Of a stretch of DNA of 64,000 nucleotides, positions 38,223 through 50,800 are shown piece after piece. Position 1 is the stretch's first letter. Each line of letters begins with the position of its first letter. The notes beneath the pieces are model-generated. The model was not told the DNA's origin. It saw only the letters and a program-made list of their open reading frames with translations, and did not search any database. The stretch comes from Callipepla californica brunnescens (lineage: Eukaryota; Chordata; Aves; Galliformes; Odontophoridae): assembly GCA_023055505.1 (NCBI GenBank), contig JALIRH010000008.1, positions 7,069,775-7,133,774 of the forward strand, read 5' to 3'. The translations under genes were made by a program, and so were the position numbers.

Positions 38223-38266
38223 TATTATAGGAGCAATTATTTCATATTATAGGAGCAATTATTCTG
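38223..38266 (+). repeat. 22-bp tandem duplication
   Basis: TATTATAGGAGCAATTATT occurs at 38223-38241 and again, identical over 19 bases, at 38245-38263, giving a 22-bp period with two copies. The identity points to a recent local duplication by slippage. The unit is AT-rich with a CAATTA core. Confidence 0.9.
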
Positions 38267-41200
38267 ACATCGCTGTTGATGAACACTTACAAACAGGTTA
38301 GACATATCTGCTTTGGTGGCAACATCAGTTTCTCCAAGCACTTTTCAGCTCTGCAGATGTTAAGCTGATGCCAACATCACTGCTTCAAAATGGTACATGT
38401 GTCAAAATGAAGTGCCATTTGAAAAATGTAATTTCAGCTCTTGTTAAAAAGGCTCTTCGTCTTTCTGTTTAAATGCATACTACTTTCTTCGTCATTCATA
38501 TATAGCATGCCAGTTACATTTTATCTGAACAATTCATCTGGTTCTCCAGTCAGATTTATAGTATAAACTAGAAACTGCAATAAAAAAATGTGCAGAAGAT
38601 GTCACTCAAGTTGATTCCAATGCCAGCGCCTTAAACATGGTAGCAAATCAGTTCACGTTAGTAAATGGCACTGGGAACTCAAAGAGGACACATTACCTCT
38701 GGCCTGCATAACCAGGAAGGTCACAATAAATTTTTAAGTTCAGCTTTGTAATATACATTTAAAAAATAATAATCAATGTCAGAATGCTTAAAAGAAATAA
38801 AAAAGCCTGACATGAAAATGAGAGATAGCTGCTTTATGCTTTCTGAACTGCTGTAGTATCTTTCCAACTGCTGTAAAATAACGAGTAACCCTGTGATAGT
38901 TTGCTTGTTATGGTTCCTGCCCCGCTCCTTTTTTGCAGATTATTCAGAATGTTTCAGCTTCAGGGAAACTGTCCTCATCATCTTTCTTTCCACGTGGAAC
39001 CAGCTGAAAGATATTCATGAAAGATTCACTAGGGCCAATTTTCTATGAGTATAAGCAACAGCAACATCAATATTTCAATGTCTAGAAAATGTGGCTATTC
39101 TCTTGCCTCGAGTAAATTGTTAGAAATCATTGTATTTTAATGAATTCTAAATTTCTAGATGAATTCTGCCGGTACCTCACTTATGAAAATTCATACAGAG
39201 AGAGATTTTTTTCTAACAGATATTTGGGGAGTACGAATCTGGTAAAGTTTCAGAATACACTGATGGCAGTGTAGGTAAAAATGCAACTGCTGATCTTTTC
39301 ATCGCAGTCCTTGCAGACTGCTAGTTTCCCAGGCAGTTTCAGCTGTCACAGTTGCTTAGAGTCCACTGAGCTGTTTTTAGTTACTCATTCAAATATTCAT
39401 AAGAACCGAGGGTTGCTGTTTGCTGTCTGGTAACAACTTCATTTTCTGCTCATCCTGAGCTCGTCCTTGTGGGCTGCCTCTTCCCCCTCACATTGGCTTG
39501 TTGCTGCCACGTGGCCTTTGAAGGGTAATGGAGTTTCCCTGGGAGCAGGTGAGAGAGGCATGTTCTACCTTTTATCTTTGCTTGGCTGGACAATGAAAAT
39601 AATTGCAGAAGACAGTTATGGATTACCAAAGAGACACGTGAAATGATCAAACCTATATCAAGCACCAGTTTCTCTACTAGAGAAAGCACATCCTTTAATT
39701 ATTTACCTTGTGGGACAGCTCACACCTCAGGATAGTCACATTCTGGTGCAAATATTTACTTAACAATATTGTACTTGAGCAGAGTAATGAAAATAGGTGT
39801 AATTTCATGTAATGTTCTCAGGAAAAGCCGATGGACTGTGACATTTCCCCGCACGGGGAAATCGCAGGAGTGCAACGTGTCTATTATTTCATTAAAAGTC
39901 CCACTAAATAACCCTTCAGGGCAGTACAATTTTGCATTTTTAACTCAAGGAAATAGCTGAAGAGAAACCCACAACTAGCGCCAGATAATAATAGCGTGTT
40001 GCAGACTTTCTAAGACAAAATTCCAGGTAAAACACAGGAATACCCAGACACGCTTCAACTAGACCCGTAATTACAGGAAGCTCTGCAGCACGCTGCAGTG
40101 AGCAATGCTGCTTCCACTCTGCCAGGTGCTTCCAGAGCCGGAAGAGAGCACAAATCCCAGGCACCACACCTGTCCATCTGCACAACAGGCTCGCTTCTGC
40201 CCTCTTGCCTCTGTGCACCAGCACTTCTGCAGCAAAAGGACTTTGCACTCAGTTTACAGGCATCTCCTGTACAACCATAACCTCCCTTTTAGGGAGAACG
40301 ACAGCCCCTGTCTGCTCACTCACTCAATGCAATTGCTACTCAGGACACAGGCTTTACAAAGGAGGGTTTTAAATCAATGTAACAGATGAGCGTTTCCCCG
40401 AGTATTGCCTAAATCAGGGCTTTTGCTTTTGAGGTTTTCTTTGTTTGGTTTTCATTTGGTTTGGGTTGGACGGATTTTTGGCTTTGGTTTTTTTTTCACG
40501 TTTTTTATGCTACCGTTTTATGGAGAAAAGATTTAATTTCTGTCAATGCGAAACACAAGATATATAGCAACTTTAAAAGGCCATCCTTTTAATTATACTC
40601 TCATGCCATTTTCTTTAAAGATCATCAATTTCAAGGCTCCAATTGAAGGTCTTTATTTACACACTTACTTGAATGTAAGTGTATATTAGCCTCGGACAGC
40701 AGTGAAGTCTTCTGGATAAACTAGTAAAGGATGGAACAGATATAGCATAAATCTTCTCTATCTGTCCCATTATACTTCACAGGAGGGGGGAAAGGAAAAA
40801 CAACAACAACAACAAAAACTCACTACAATCTGGCAGGTTAGGCAAAAAAGATGATTGTTTCATAGCTGGTGAATGATAAAACCATTTTTGGAATGAAGTG
40901 AGGAGAGTGGAAATAAAAAGCCCTATAGCACCATTTATTTACATTAGAGAAACACTATCACAGAGACTGTTAAGGTACTGTCAGTGTTTCTATTATGATC
41001 CCATATTTCAAAGACTTATAACCTGGCCATGAGAAGCCACTTTTAAAATTGAATCCAGAATATAGTCTGCATTTAGCTGCATTCTGTTTATTATTGTCAC
41101 TAGGTGGATACCAAAATATGACATAAAAATAATACACACAAAAATCAAACAGCCACAGCTAAATCAAACCGAGGTGCATTGACAAGCTATACTATCTTGG

Positions 41201-44200
41201 GCTCAAGTCACTCAAGTATCTTTCCTTCCATTGCCTTAAAAAGAAAAACATTTTATAAGTATGATGCATTTTTATCTGTTGGGTTGTTTTTTTGTTGGCT
41301 TTTTTTTTTTCAGTTGTTACTATAGCTTCCATTCAAAATCAAGAAACAATCTGAACGAGCAAACCATGCAAGAGCACTATAACGTACAGGAATACAAATT
41401 TGAGGAACAAGCAGCTTCTGCAGCACCTGCACAGCCTGTTTGTTTCCTTGTGGGGAGACAGAGCAGCGGCTGGAGACACAGCTCCACAGATTCTGACCTT
41501 TCCTGAAGCCCTTCAGCTTGCCCCCCTGACTAGTTTGCCTTCCAATATTTATCCTTTCCAAGGCTTCTGAAGAGCAAAGGTTAATGAAGTAGTCTATGAC
41601 TGAATGCTAACATATGCTACGTATGTCCAGAAAAATGCGCATCCCATTTTTCACATTTTTCTGGAAACAACTATGGTCTCTTATAGCTGCAATTTTGAAA
41701 GAATGCAATTATGGTATAGAATTTCAGCTACCTTTGGGCTGAGGCCTCTGGAGACAAAGAATCAGTGTACTGCTGTGCGATACATTTGCGAAATCACGTT
41801 CCTCCAGCTCCTCTAACACTGAGTGCAATCCCCCTCCGCTAAAAATCCTCTTTTCTTCTGTTTGCAGAAGTGTCTGTTAACCACCTAAAGGCTTATTTGC
41901 AGTTTCTAACAGGCAAAAGTCTAGGTCAGCTCAATGGGCATTAGCTAACACAACAAAAAACTGCTGTGCTGATGACCACCAACACAAACTGGAAAGCAAG
42001 CATGGAAGGCAGCAGATGGAGCAGCACACTGGAGAGCTGCAGCTCTGTGCAAGCACAGCTCTGCTCTGCTGCTGCCTCTGTGTGCTGCACGCCCAGCTCA
42101 GACATGAGCTGAGATAAAAACATGAGCAGGGAGGCTGGACCAAAGGCAGCTGGGCAAGTATAGAGGTTCAGGGTTATTGATCATAATAGTCTGAACCAAG
42201 CCACCAAAGCCAGACATCCACTCTGTAGTCAAAAGGTCCCTAATAACTAATTTAGCTTATCTAGAGTTTCAGCATTCATTTATGTTTACTGACAGCACTG
42301 ATATTTCTGCTGTCTAACAAATCAATTATTATCATTATACCGATAAAACTTCAAGCCAGTTCCTCAACAAAGTTTTGCTTACACGGGATTTCAGAGTAAC
42401 TGCAGAAGTTTGGGGTCATCACACAGGAAGCACACAGCCATCACAAGCAGCGAGTTAGCTGCCAGGGAGAGGGAAACTGACTGCTGAGGGCAGTGCATCT
42501 TCATAAAGCCCCAGAGAGCAAACCCAGCACCTAATAGAGAACAAAGGCAAAAAAGGACACTGGCTGATCTTTCACCAAACAGCATCACAGACCACTTGAG
42601 CAGCAAGGCACGTCACAGCCTGAAAGAGATCAAGAAAGGCTCACCGTGTTAGCAAGGAGCAACGTCCATCCCTTTCATTCGCTCAAGTACAGCACAACTT
42701 ATGTACAGCAAAGGTCCTTCCTGCAGCCTGTTCCTGCACCCCCAACACAGCTATTTCACCAACAGCAGCCTGGAAAATGTTCCCTTGCTCTTTTCTAATG
42801 TTTTAACTAAGAAATGAAAAATACAGCAAGATCTCTAAAAATTCACATGGAAGAACATTAGTCATATGTACGAATACATTTGTATGCAAATATAAGCATC
42901 TTATGGGTTCTCTCATTGATAAAAAAGCTGCATGCTATTATATACGAAGACAGGAACTGCCATAACATCTCTTTGTTGCTTATCTTGACAAAAATTAGAG
43001 TGTATTTCTTTAATATTTCCCTTGTTCGATGCTGTTATTTGTGCAGCCAAGTAGCAGCACACTAAAAGAGACGCTTTGTATTACACAAGCAAGCACAAGA
43101 ACATGAACCCATTCTGACTTGCGAACTTTCCACTCAAAATTCACTTGAACAGTACGCTCATAGGGGAAAACATGCTGACAGGTTCCTGCGTTTTAGGATC
43201 TAATTTGCAGGGAAAACATGCATCAACATGTGCACATTGTGAGCAAAACCAGGAATTTTTTTTATTAAACAATAGAAACACTGACAGAATAATTAGCAAA
43301 CCTTCCCGGTTAGTAAGGATCTCACTTTAAAGGGTGAATTACTACATAAGGAGTGAATTACTGCAGCTACAATTTTTTTTCCCATGTGTTTTGTCTTGAG
43401 CTGGGTACTACATCAGCACAGCATTACCGCATTTAACAAAAAAGCAAACCTGCAGTATGCAGAACACTCCCAGAAGCACTGTATGGGTCGGACTGCCACT
43501 CCTCTGCTGCCATTCAGCACGAGGAGCCTCACAGAGGGCAGCACTTGCCAAGTACAACGCGTGCAGCCAGGCTGCCTGCATTCTGCTGGGGCCATACAGC
43601 TGCATGAGGCCGCAGGGGCTGAGCCTGCACCGTGCTCACATCTCCTGCAGGGATAGATACTGATGGCTGTAGCACAGTGTGTGTGCTAGGCTGAGCTGTT
43701 GTACAGGACGGACCACAGTCCCCGTGCTCCTGGCCCCGCAGCACAGAGCGGAGGCACACAGCCACCCGTCGACTGATGGTCTGAGCAACAAAGGCTTTGC
43801 TTAGTGGCAGAAAAGCAACGCCAAAAAAAAAAGAAACCCAACCCACTGGTTACTCTCAGTGGTCATTAAAATAACATTCACAATAAGCATGGTTGGGTCT
43901 ATTCTTGGAGTGAAAATACCCTGTGTAGAAACATGACATTTCCCAACAACGTCAGTAGATCCTACAGCACTCCCGTGAACCACAGTAAACGTTTCATTCT
44001 TCCTCCTGTGCAGAATTTTCTAGCAAAAGCTGAAAAATTTTCAACCTGATGGCTCTAACTGGAGTAATGTGTATCCCTTCTCCCCCGGCACACCTTTCCT
44101 GCAGTCAGTCTGATGCTTAAACACATTTCTCCAAAGCAGATGATGCTTTGAGCAATTTCTTGTTTTCCCAGGGCCTGGGCCGGGCAGAAACCCACTGTCC

Positions 44201-44439
44201 CTGGGTCTGCCCCAGCCACGAGCAGTGCTTCCCCCAGCTGCACCAGGTATGAGGAGGGGGAGCAGATCGCTGATCTACTTCAAACCTACACACGTACAAC
44301 AGCCAGTCCTGCAGAAGTTGGTTAGAACCACCTTTTGAGGGCTGCTCATCAACTAGTCCCCGCCATGCCCCTCCTGCAAGGTGCACCTGACACACAATCA
44401 ACGTACCCTGGTTTCAGCCCCCAGCTCCCAGCACTGCAC
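38267..44439. other. Unique non-coding DNA, no gene recognised
   Basis: Contents are a G/T-rich tract at 40430-40506, (CAA)5 at 40801-40815, a small perfect 8-bp stem hairpin at 40661-40682, and T tracts near 41288 and 41300. GC-richer patches at 42000-42120 and 43490-43780 give overlapping antiparallel frames with no domain. No exon or mobile element was recognised. Confidence 0.4.
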
Positions 44440-44640
44440 TGCCTGCGGGTGACAGTGGGGACAGTGACAGCTGCTGTGCTGCAGCCGGGCGCAGGACGAG
44501 CCCCGAGCCACGGCATCAGCCCTAATGCGGTGCGAGGAAACGGAGCTGGACCACCACCATGGCACGGGGCGGCCCCACAGCGGTGTTCTGCGGGGAACGG
44601 CTCCCCCACCAGGAGGAGAGCTCCAGGAGGATCGATCCTG
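44440..44640. promoter_or_regulatory. CpG-dense patch, possible promoter or exon
   Basis: About 15 CpG fall in some 200 bp at roughly 62 % G+C, against a CpG-poor background. It is followed by an AT-rich stretch, 16 A, and then a perfect donor-like AAG/GTAAGT at 44713/44714. A donor downstream of a CpG patch suggests a first exon on the plus strand, but there is no TATA box and no recognisable protein. A GC-rich patch without function is the alternative. Confidence 0.3.
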
Positions 44641-44683
44641 TTTGCTTTCATCTGCCCTTTCTTATTTAAAAATAATAATAATT

Positions 44684-44699
44684 AAAAAAAAAAAAAAAA
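44684..44699 (+). repeat. Poly-A tract (16 A)
   Basis: Sixteen uninterrupted A following AAATAATAATAATT. It looks like a retroposed tail but no recognisable gene or CR1 sequence precedes it, and CR1 does not normally make poly(A)-tailed copies. Confidence 0.9.
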
Positions 44700-44830
44700 G
44701 CATCGAGCAGAAGGTAAGTCATAACACTACACAGGCTGAGCTCTTCCCCAAAGTAGCAACAAAACTCCCAAACAGGAAATAGCAAATTACCATTGGGATC
44801 GGTTTTGTTATTCCAAGGGATGTTTTTCAG

Positions 44831-44870
44831 CCACAGAGCACTATGGGCTGCTCAGGTGTGACATGCTGAG
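44831..44870 (+). other. Candidate 40-nt exon between consensus splice sites
   Basis: An acceptor-like GATGTTTTTCAG ends at 44830 and a donor-like GAG/GTGAGA lies at 44870/44871. With the GTAAGT donor at 44714 this would define a 117-bp intron and a 40-nt exon. One of three frames is open. Such site pairs occur by chance every few kilobases, so the support is weak. Confidence 0.12.
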
Positions 44871-47800
44871 GTGAGAGGGAGAGCATCTACAGACAGAAAA
44901 GATGGCTGCCCTGGAACAGCAGTGAGCCAGGTTTTCAGAGCAGTCTCATTATTAGCACAAGAAGCAAAGATTTACGTAAAATTACCTGACTACTTGTTCT
45001 TAGGTTTGATCTTTTGTACTTCGTTTAAATCCTGCTTCCTTTAGTCCCATTTTAAGCCATTCCACACAGAATCAGAAGAGACTTTAATTCCCTTCAATTT
45101 ACACATTCTGGATTACACTGCTGTCTTGTTCCTGTGTCTACCAAACCCAGACTCATCTGAACAGACACAAGAAGCCTGACAAGAAGAGAAAACCTGCGGT
45201 CAGCACACCCTAAGTAATCACAGCTTTTAGAGAGCTGGACATCATAGCAGAAATTCATTTCAAAAAGGATATCCAGCACAAAATAGTACTCTGAAAAGAG
45301 CTTTGGAGACTCTCACTTCAATATCTGTATGCTGCTCATTGAGTGTTTTACCACTGTTGCCATCTGTGCCAGCCTCCTAAAGCCATTACTCGGTCACCAG
45401 TTGCATCCTTTTACAAGACAAGCTCAGTCTTCATCAGAAAGCATTCCATCAGCTGAATATTTCAGTTTTCATTACCATCATAAGGAAGCATTAACGGTGA
45501 TAAAATAATCAGTCAGCAAAAATTCTATTACTTCTCTTCTAGTGAATGTGATCGTTACATCCTCACTCCAAAGTCCCTCATTTCCTGAGGGATCAGAACA
45601 ACTATGAGCTGAAAAGCACAGAGCAGGTACAACTGACACCCATTAAGTGCATAATCCCACTGCCATAGAGAAACCCCAGTGAAATCACACCCTGAATAGC
45701 TGTGCCAGGGAGCTGGTTCAAAGCATTCCTGCTTTTATTCAGATTAAGGACAAAAAGAAGCGTAACACAGAAAGATGCAGCCACAGCACACAGCCCTTTT
45801 CTTGGCTTTCTCTGCATTTTGTCACTCTGTGCATTGCAAGTTTATTCTTCGAGCTGGATTAGTTAAACTGCACAGAGTTCTTTAAAAACAGCTCTCCGTA
45901 TTTCTCTCCATGGATTACTTTGAAGCACTGCACATCTATTCTTTTAAACAGGTTTGCTGTCTTCACAGGTGTTCATTAAAACGCGCTCGACTCTAATCCC
46001 CTTAACTCTGAGGTATGCAGCTTTCAGAAAGGCCGTGTGCCAAACCAGCACTGCCGAACTGTTCAGTGCTGTGAAATGCAGACTGCACAAATTTCTTCAG
46101 CTGTCTTAAAGACCACACGTGCTCATCCTGTAACAAATACTGACCTACTTTGTTATCCTGCTTTTAAAAACGGCTCTTTGTCTTCGAAGCTTGCAGAGGT
46201 GGAACAGCCACACCAGACCACAGTCAATTCACATCTCTAGTTGTTGGTTAGAGCACACACTGGAAAACCTACCGCCCTATAAATAATAGAGGCGATGCTC
46301 TCAGCAGCTTGCTTACTGAAACACTGACTTCACAGGGGAGAAAGGCTGAATGAACAACCACCTTCTCCGTGCTTTCCTCACTACCCTTTGCAGAATATGT
46401 GACACAGAAAAATGTCATCTCCCATTCACTGTCCTTCCCAAACTTTCCCAGCTGCAGCCCAGGGATAGCAGCAATAGGGTTGGTCCCTGTCAGCAGCACA
46501 ATGGTAACGGATCAGGAGGTGAGGGTAGTGGGTGCTTAAGGCTCCTGTATGTGCCACTGCAGCTCTGAGCTGCCGAGCGTTCATAATTCAACAGACACTC
46601 ACAAGTCTTCGTGAAATGTATTCCCTGTAGTCAGCAGCAGGAGGCAACCCAGATCAGCTTCCAAAACAACCCTTTGCAGTGCACAGGCACCTTCACAGCT
46701 CTTTGAAACAGGGAATTTGTCTCATTTCAAGTACTTTGGGTACAATTCTTTGAAGATGTCACTTCACAAATCTTAAATACATTCCCCTAATTTGAGGAAA
46801 TAAAAATTCATTTTAGCAACAGAGAGACGGAATGATGGAATGCAGAGAGACTGCTAAATTGCTGGTAGGAAAGAGAGAGATTCCCTATTCATATCTCCTA
46901 CACTTAGAGAATGCTGCTCCAACACGCAGACTCCATCCACAGGAAGAACAGTAGCAACTTGACATGGCATTTTACTTTCAACACACAGTTTCTGGTTCAG
47001 TGAGGGCTGCGAAGAAAGAAGGATTCAAAAGAAAACTTCAGCACTGAGATCAGCACTGCCCCAACCCCAGGGCTACCTACCAGTAGACAAGCTCAGGGCT
47101 TGGTGTCACAGACCAGGTGATTTCTACCTGGTCTGGTCATTGAAACAAGATAAAATTGTGAATGTAATGCAGATGTGCAGATGTACTTTTGGAGAGCATT
47201 AAGGAAATTCAGACATGAGAACCGTCCCTGTTAGAACTGCTTCATTGACAACAACCAATTCTTCATTATAATTTCATGCAACACCAGCAAACTTGTCAAT
47301 TGAGACAGAATCGTGACTCATTCTGCATCGCATTCATTTAGATATATGTGTAAAATAAATATAGCCAGTTACCATATAACGCTGCCAAATTCACACGAGT
47401 TGGAATTCCCAGTTCTACAAGAACGCTTAAATTATTATTATCTTATCATATTCACAAAATAGAGAGAATTGACATTTTGGTCTTTTAAGTATCACATAAC
47501 ACCACAGGTCAAGACAAGATGAATATCTTGAAATGGAATGCTGAGCTCTAATATTTACTACAAAAAAAAAAACCGAGCTATTGACATTTTTGAACTCCAT
47601 GTATTTCGTGGACATTTTGTCATAGGCTCCTTAAACTCAGACAAATGGGTGCACTTCTTGTCATCAGCTTCTGTTTTTTGTGCACTGAAAAATTAGTCTC
47701 CATACAACAGTGTGTCCAAGGGAATAAAGCAGAACAAAAAGCAAGCAAGCAAACAATGGGGGATACAAACAAAACTTTCTGAATTAAATTAGATTAACTT

Positions 47801-50800
47801 AAAAAGAAGAGTTGAACTACTACAACCTTTAAGAAAACAACCCAAGGCAAGTAGTTCTTTTTACTCTTGATGGAATGGTTCCAACTAAGAGAAAATATTG
47901 ATTTTGCCAAAACAGCTTTCCAGCATGAAGTGCAGCATGGTACCTGCTAGCCAGCAGCACACATCACACACCAGCACAAATAATAATGCAGTGGGGCTCT
48001 TGGTGTATTAAGTACTGCCCTAACCAGGTCATGTTTTTGTACCTCACTCTCCAGTAGTGTTTTCCAGTTCCGTCTGCTTAATCTGATTCTTGAATTAAAA
48101 GCTCAAAACCATCATTCCAGCAAGGAAAGAACAAAAGTAAAAAGACTGTTCCTCAGCACTGATAGTTCACAGAGCTCACACCCACGACTTTTCTTCCCAG
48201 TTTTGTAGATTGTAGAAGTACATAAACACGCTAGGATTCTTGATGCTAAGCCTAAATACAGCAAAAAATATTTGAGAACCTCTTTGCTGCATCGAAGTTC
48301 ACATGTTTTCTAACTTAAAAACATGCACGTTTTTGCTTCTCAAAAAATTATACCCAGTCTGCTTAAAGCAATCCAGAATTAATTGGAAAATTAGGTAGGG
48401 AAAGATATGCCCACAAGGATCCATTCGTTTAAGAAAAAAAACAAAACAACGTTAGTATAAAAGAAAAATCCTCTAACTGATTGAGTTTGATAGGCCTCTA
48501 ATTTCTAATAAACACATAGAAAAAGACTTGTCTCTCTTCAGTAATGAGTTTGAATCTATTATGAAAGTGCCAATAACACATTTTCCAGATAAATGTGTTC
48601 CAAATTAGAAGAAGTATTCAAGTCATGGGAGCATTTATTTATTTATTTGCACCAATTACTTCAGAACCAAAATGAATCTACTTTTCATTCTCATCTCATT
48701 AACACAGGGTTACTAATCACTACAGCGTGTGCTGGTATTTGACATACAATCATCTAAACACACAAACTTAAGCAAGATAAAATGGCAAGACTATATCCTT
48801 TCACTTGGAATTTTGTTGCTGTAGCTGCTACTTGAAATTATATCTTTTTCTTTATTAATACTGAGCAGCAAATTAAACCATATCTCCACTATCAGCATAA
48901 ATTTAATCAACTGTTCTATCCAAACAGAAAATATTGAATTAAAAATATTTAAGAAAGCAAAAGCTATGGATTCTGATATTCTGTGTAATCAATAGGTTAT
49001 TTTTAGAGCTCCAGTAATCAAAGCAGCCTTATACATACCTCCTTAGTTAAATGTTAAATTCCAGTTATTGACGAACTGTTTCTTGTTTAGCAACAAGAGC
49101 GCAGAACAAATAGCCTTCAGTGGGACCAGACCTAAGTTTCTGTACGTCTTATTTATAGAGTGATGCAAGTCTCATACAGCACTCAAATTCCACGTGCACC
49201 TTCAGATTAAAAGCTAAAGTGGTCTTAAATGGAACTGTGACTTTCTGTAAGGTCCTTCCTTAAAAGAGCAAATTTTACTCCTAATGCTAACATGGGATCT
49301 CAAGTCACAGGCAACACCTGCAGCAGATTTCTGTTAGATCCCAGGATAAAAAAAAAAGGTACTGTACAGGTCAACTTACAAACATTGTGCTTACACAGGG
49401 ATCCAGGTGTTTTTTGTGCTCAGGCAACAGGCACATGGGAGCCATCACCTCCCCAAACCTATATCTATTGGTTAACACAAGGACAAAACACGCATCAATA
49501 TTGCAACTATTGATTTAGTCAGACAAAATGCCTCATTTCTAAGGAATTCTTACAGCTTGACTGTCAGGTGTATCAACAAATTCTGCAGTTCTTAAGAAGT
49601 CCTTTTGTAAACAGTAAAATCAGGCTTCAGCAAATGAATTCTTCACAAAGCACCACCTTTGATTCACGCTGGTACAGTGCTGCACAGTAGTATATGCTCA
49701 CCAGCAACACAAACCCTAACAGCTGATTAAGTTTGCTTAGGATATCTTTCCCAAAGGCATTCCATAAATTTTTATAGAGGAAATTTGTCTTTTCACACCA
49801 ATATTAAGAAAAGCTGACCAGTCAACCTTTGGCTACAACGATTACAACTTTGCCTACGGAAACAGAATATTCACTGCACAGCATGTATGGCCAGAAGGGG
49901 AGGATAAGGGCATTTCCCCCACAGACTGCAAAAACTTACTAGGTTATAATTCCTGTAAACCAGTATGTTCTCAACACACACCTTCCACAGTTTTTACATT
50001 GCTTTTGTTTCTTCACACTTCAGACACACATGGTAGAGCAAAAGTGGTCTCCTTGGACTCTGTTCCATGGTCAGATCACTGTTTCAAGGGGCTATAAGTG
50101 AGCCTGGAACCAATGCAAAGCTGGATACCTTCAGATTTTCTATGGACTGCTTTCCTAGTTACAGCAGGAATAAACATTTTCCATCTGGCACTTTCCCACC
50201 AAACACTGATTAAGTCATAGAACTACTAATTCTGATGTCACCATCCACTCATTCTGCATAATCTCATTCTTGAAGCAAGAAAGAAAACTATCGCGTCTTA
50301 TTTAACATAAACTAAGCCTCTGCTTCTTCTATACGTCAAGTAGGTTTGCTCATTATCTTCCCTGATCCTAAAGAATTATTGATTATCAAAAACATTTGCT
50401 ATTGCGAGATCAGAGCTTGCCGGCTGGCAGGAATCAGCAGACATTGAGCCTCAGAAAGGACAGTACCCCACCGTACCTCTGAAGTCAGCAATGACAGCAA
50501 CTCTGCCACCTACCAGGTGAAGCACCGGGAAGATTAGGGGTCCTTCGCTGTCTTTGTCTGAGCTGAGCTGCCTGAAGAGAACCAGAGCCACTCTCCATCT
50601 TCTGGGCAAGTGGGCAGAAAACTTGCTTTCTACAGGAGAAGAAAGAATTTGAGTCAGCCTTGCCACTGAGTGGTGCCAACTTCAGCCAGGCCATGCAAAC
50701 TCAAATAAAAAGCAGTGTGTGTGGGAAACCAGGACAGAGGGAAACTATTAGTCAGCTCATTTCAGCAGAATGTAGTAGTGTTTTGGTAAAGATATTCTAT

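Noticed and set aside
40661..40682. Hairpin ACACTTAC-TTGAAT-GTAAGTGT as a microRNA precursor
   Set aside because: The 8-bp stem does not extend; microRNA precursors need a stem of about 30 bp.
44684..44699. A16 run taken as the tail of a processed pseudogene
   Set aside because: No spliced-gene sequence precedes it and no flanking direct repeats were seen. Birds have few processed pseudogenes because CR1 does not prime on poly(A).
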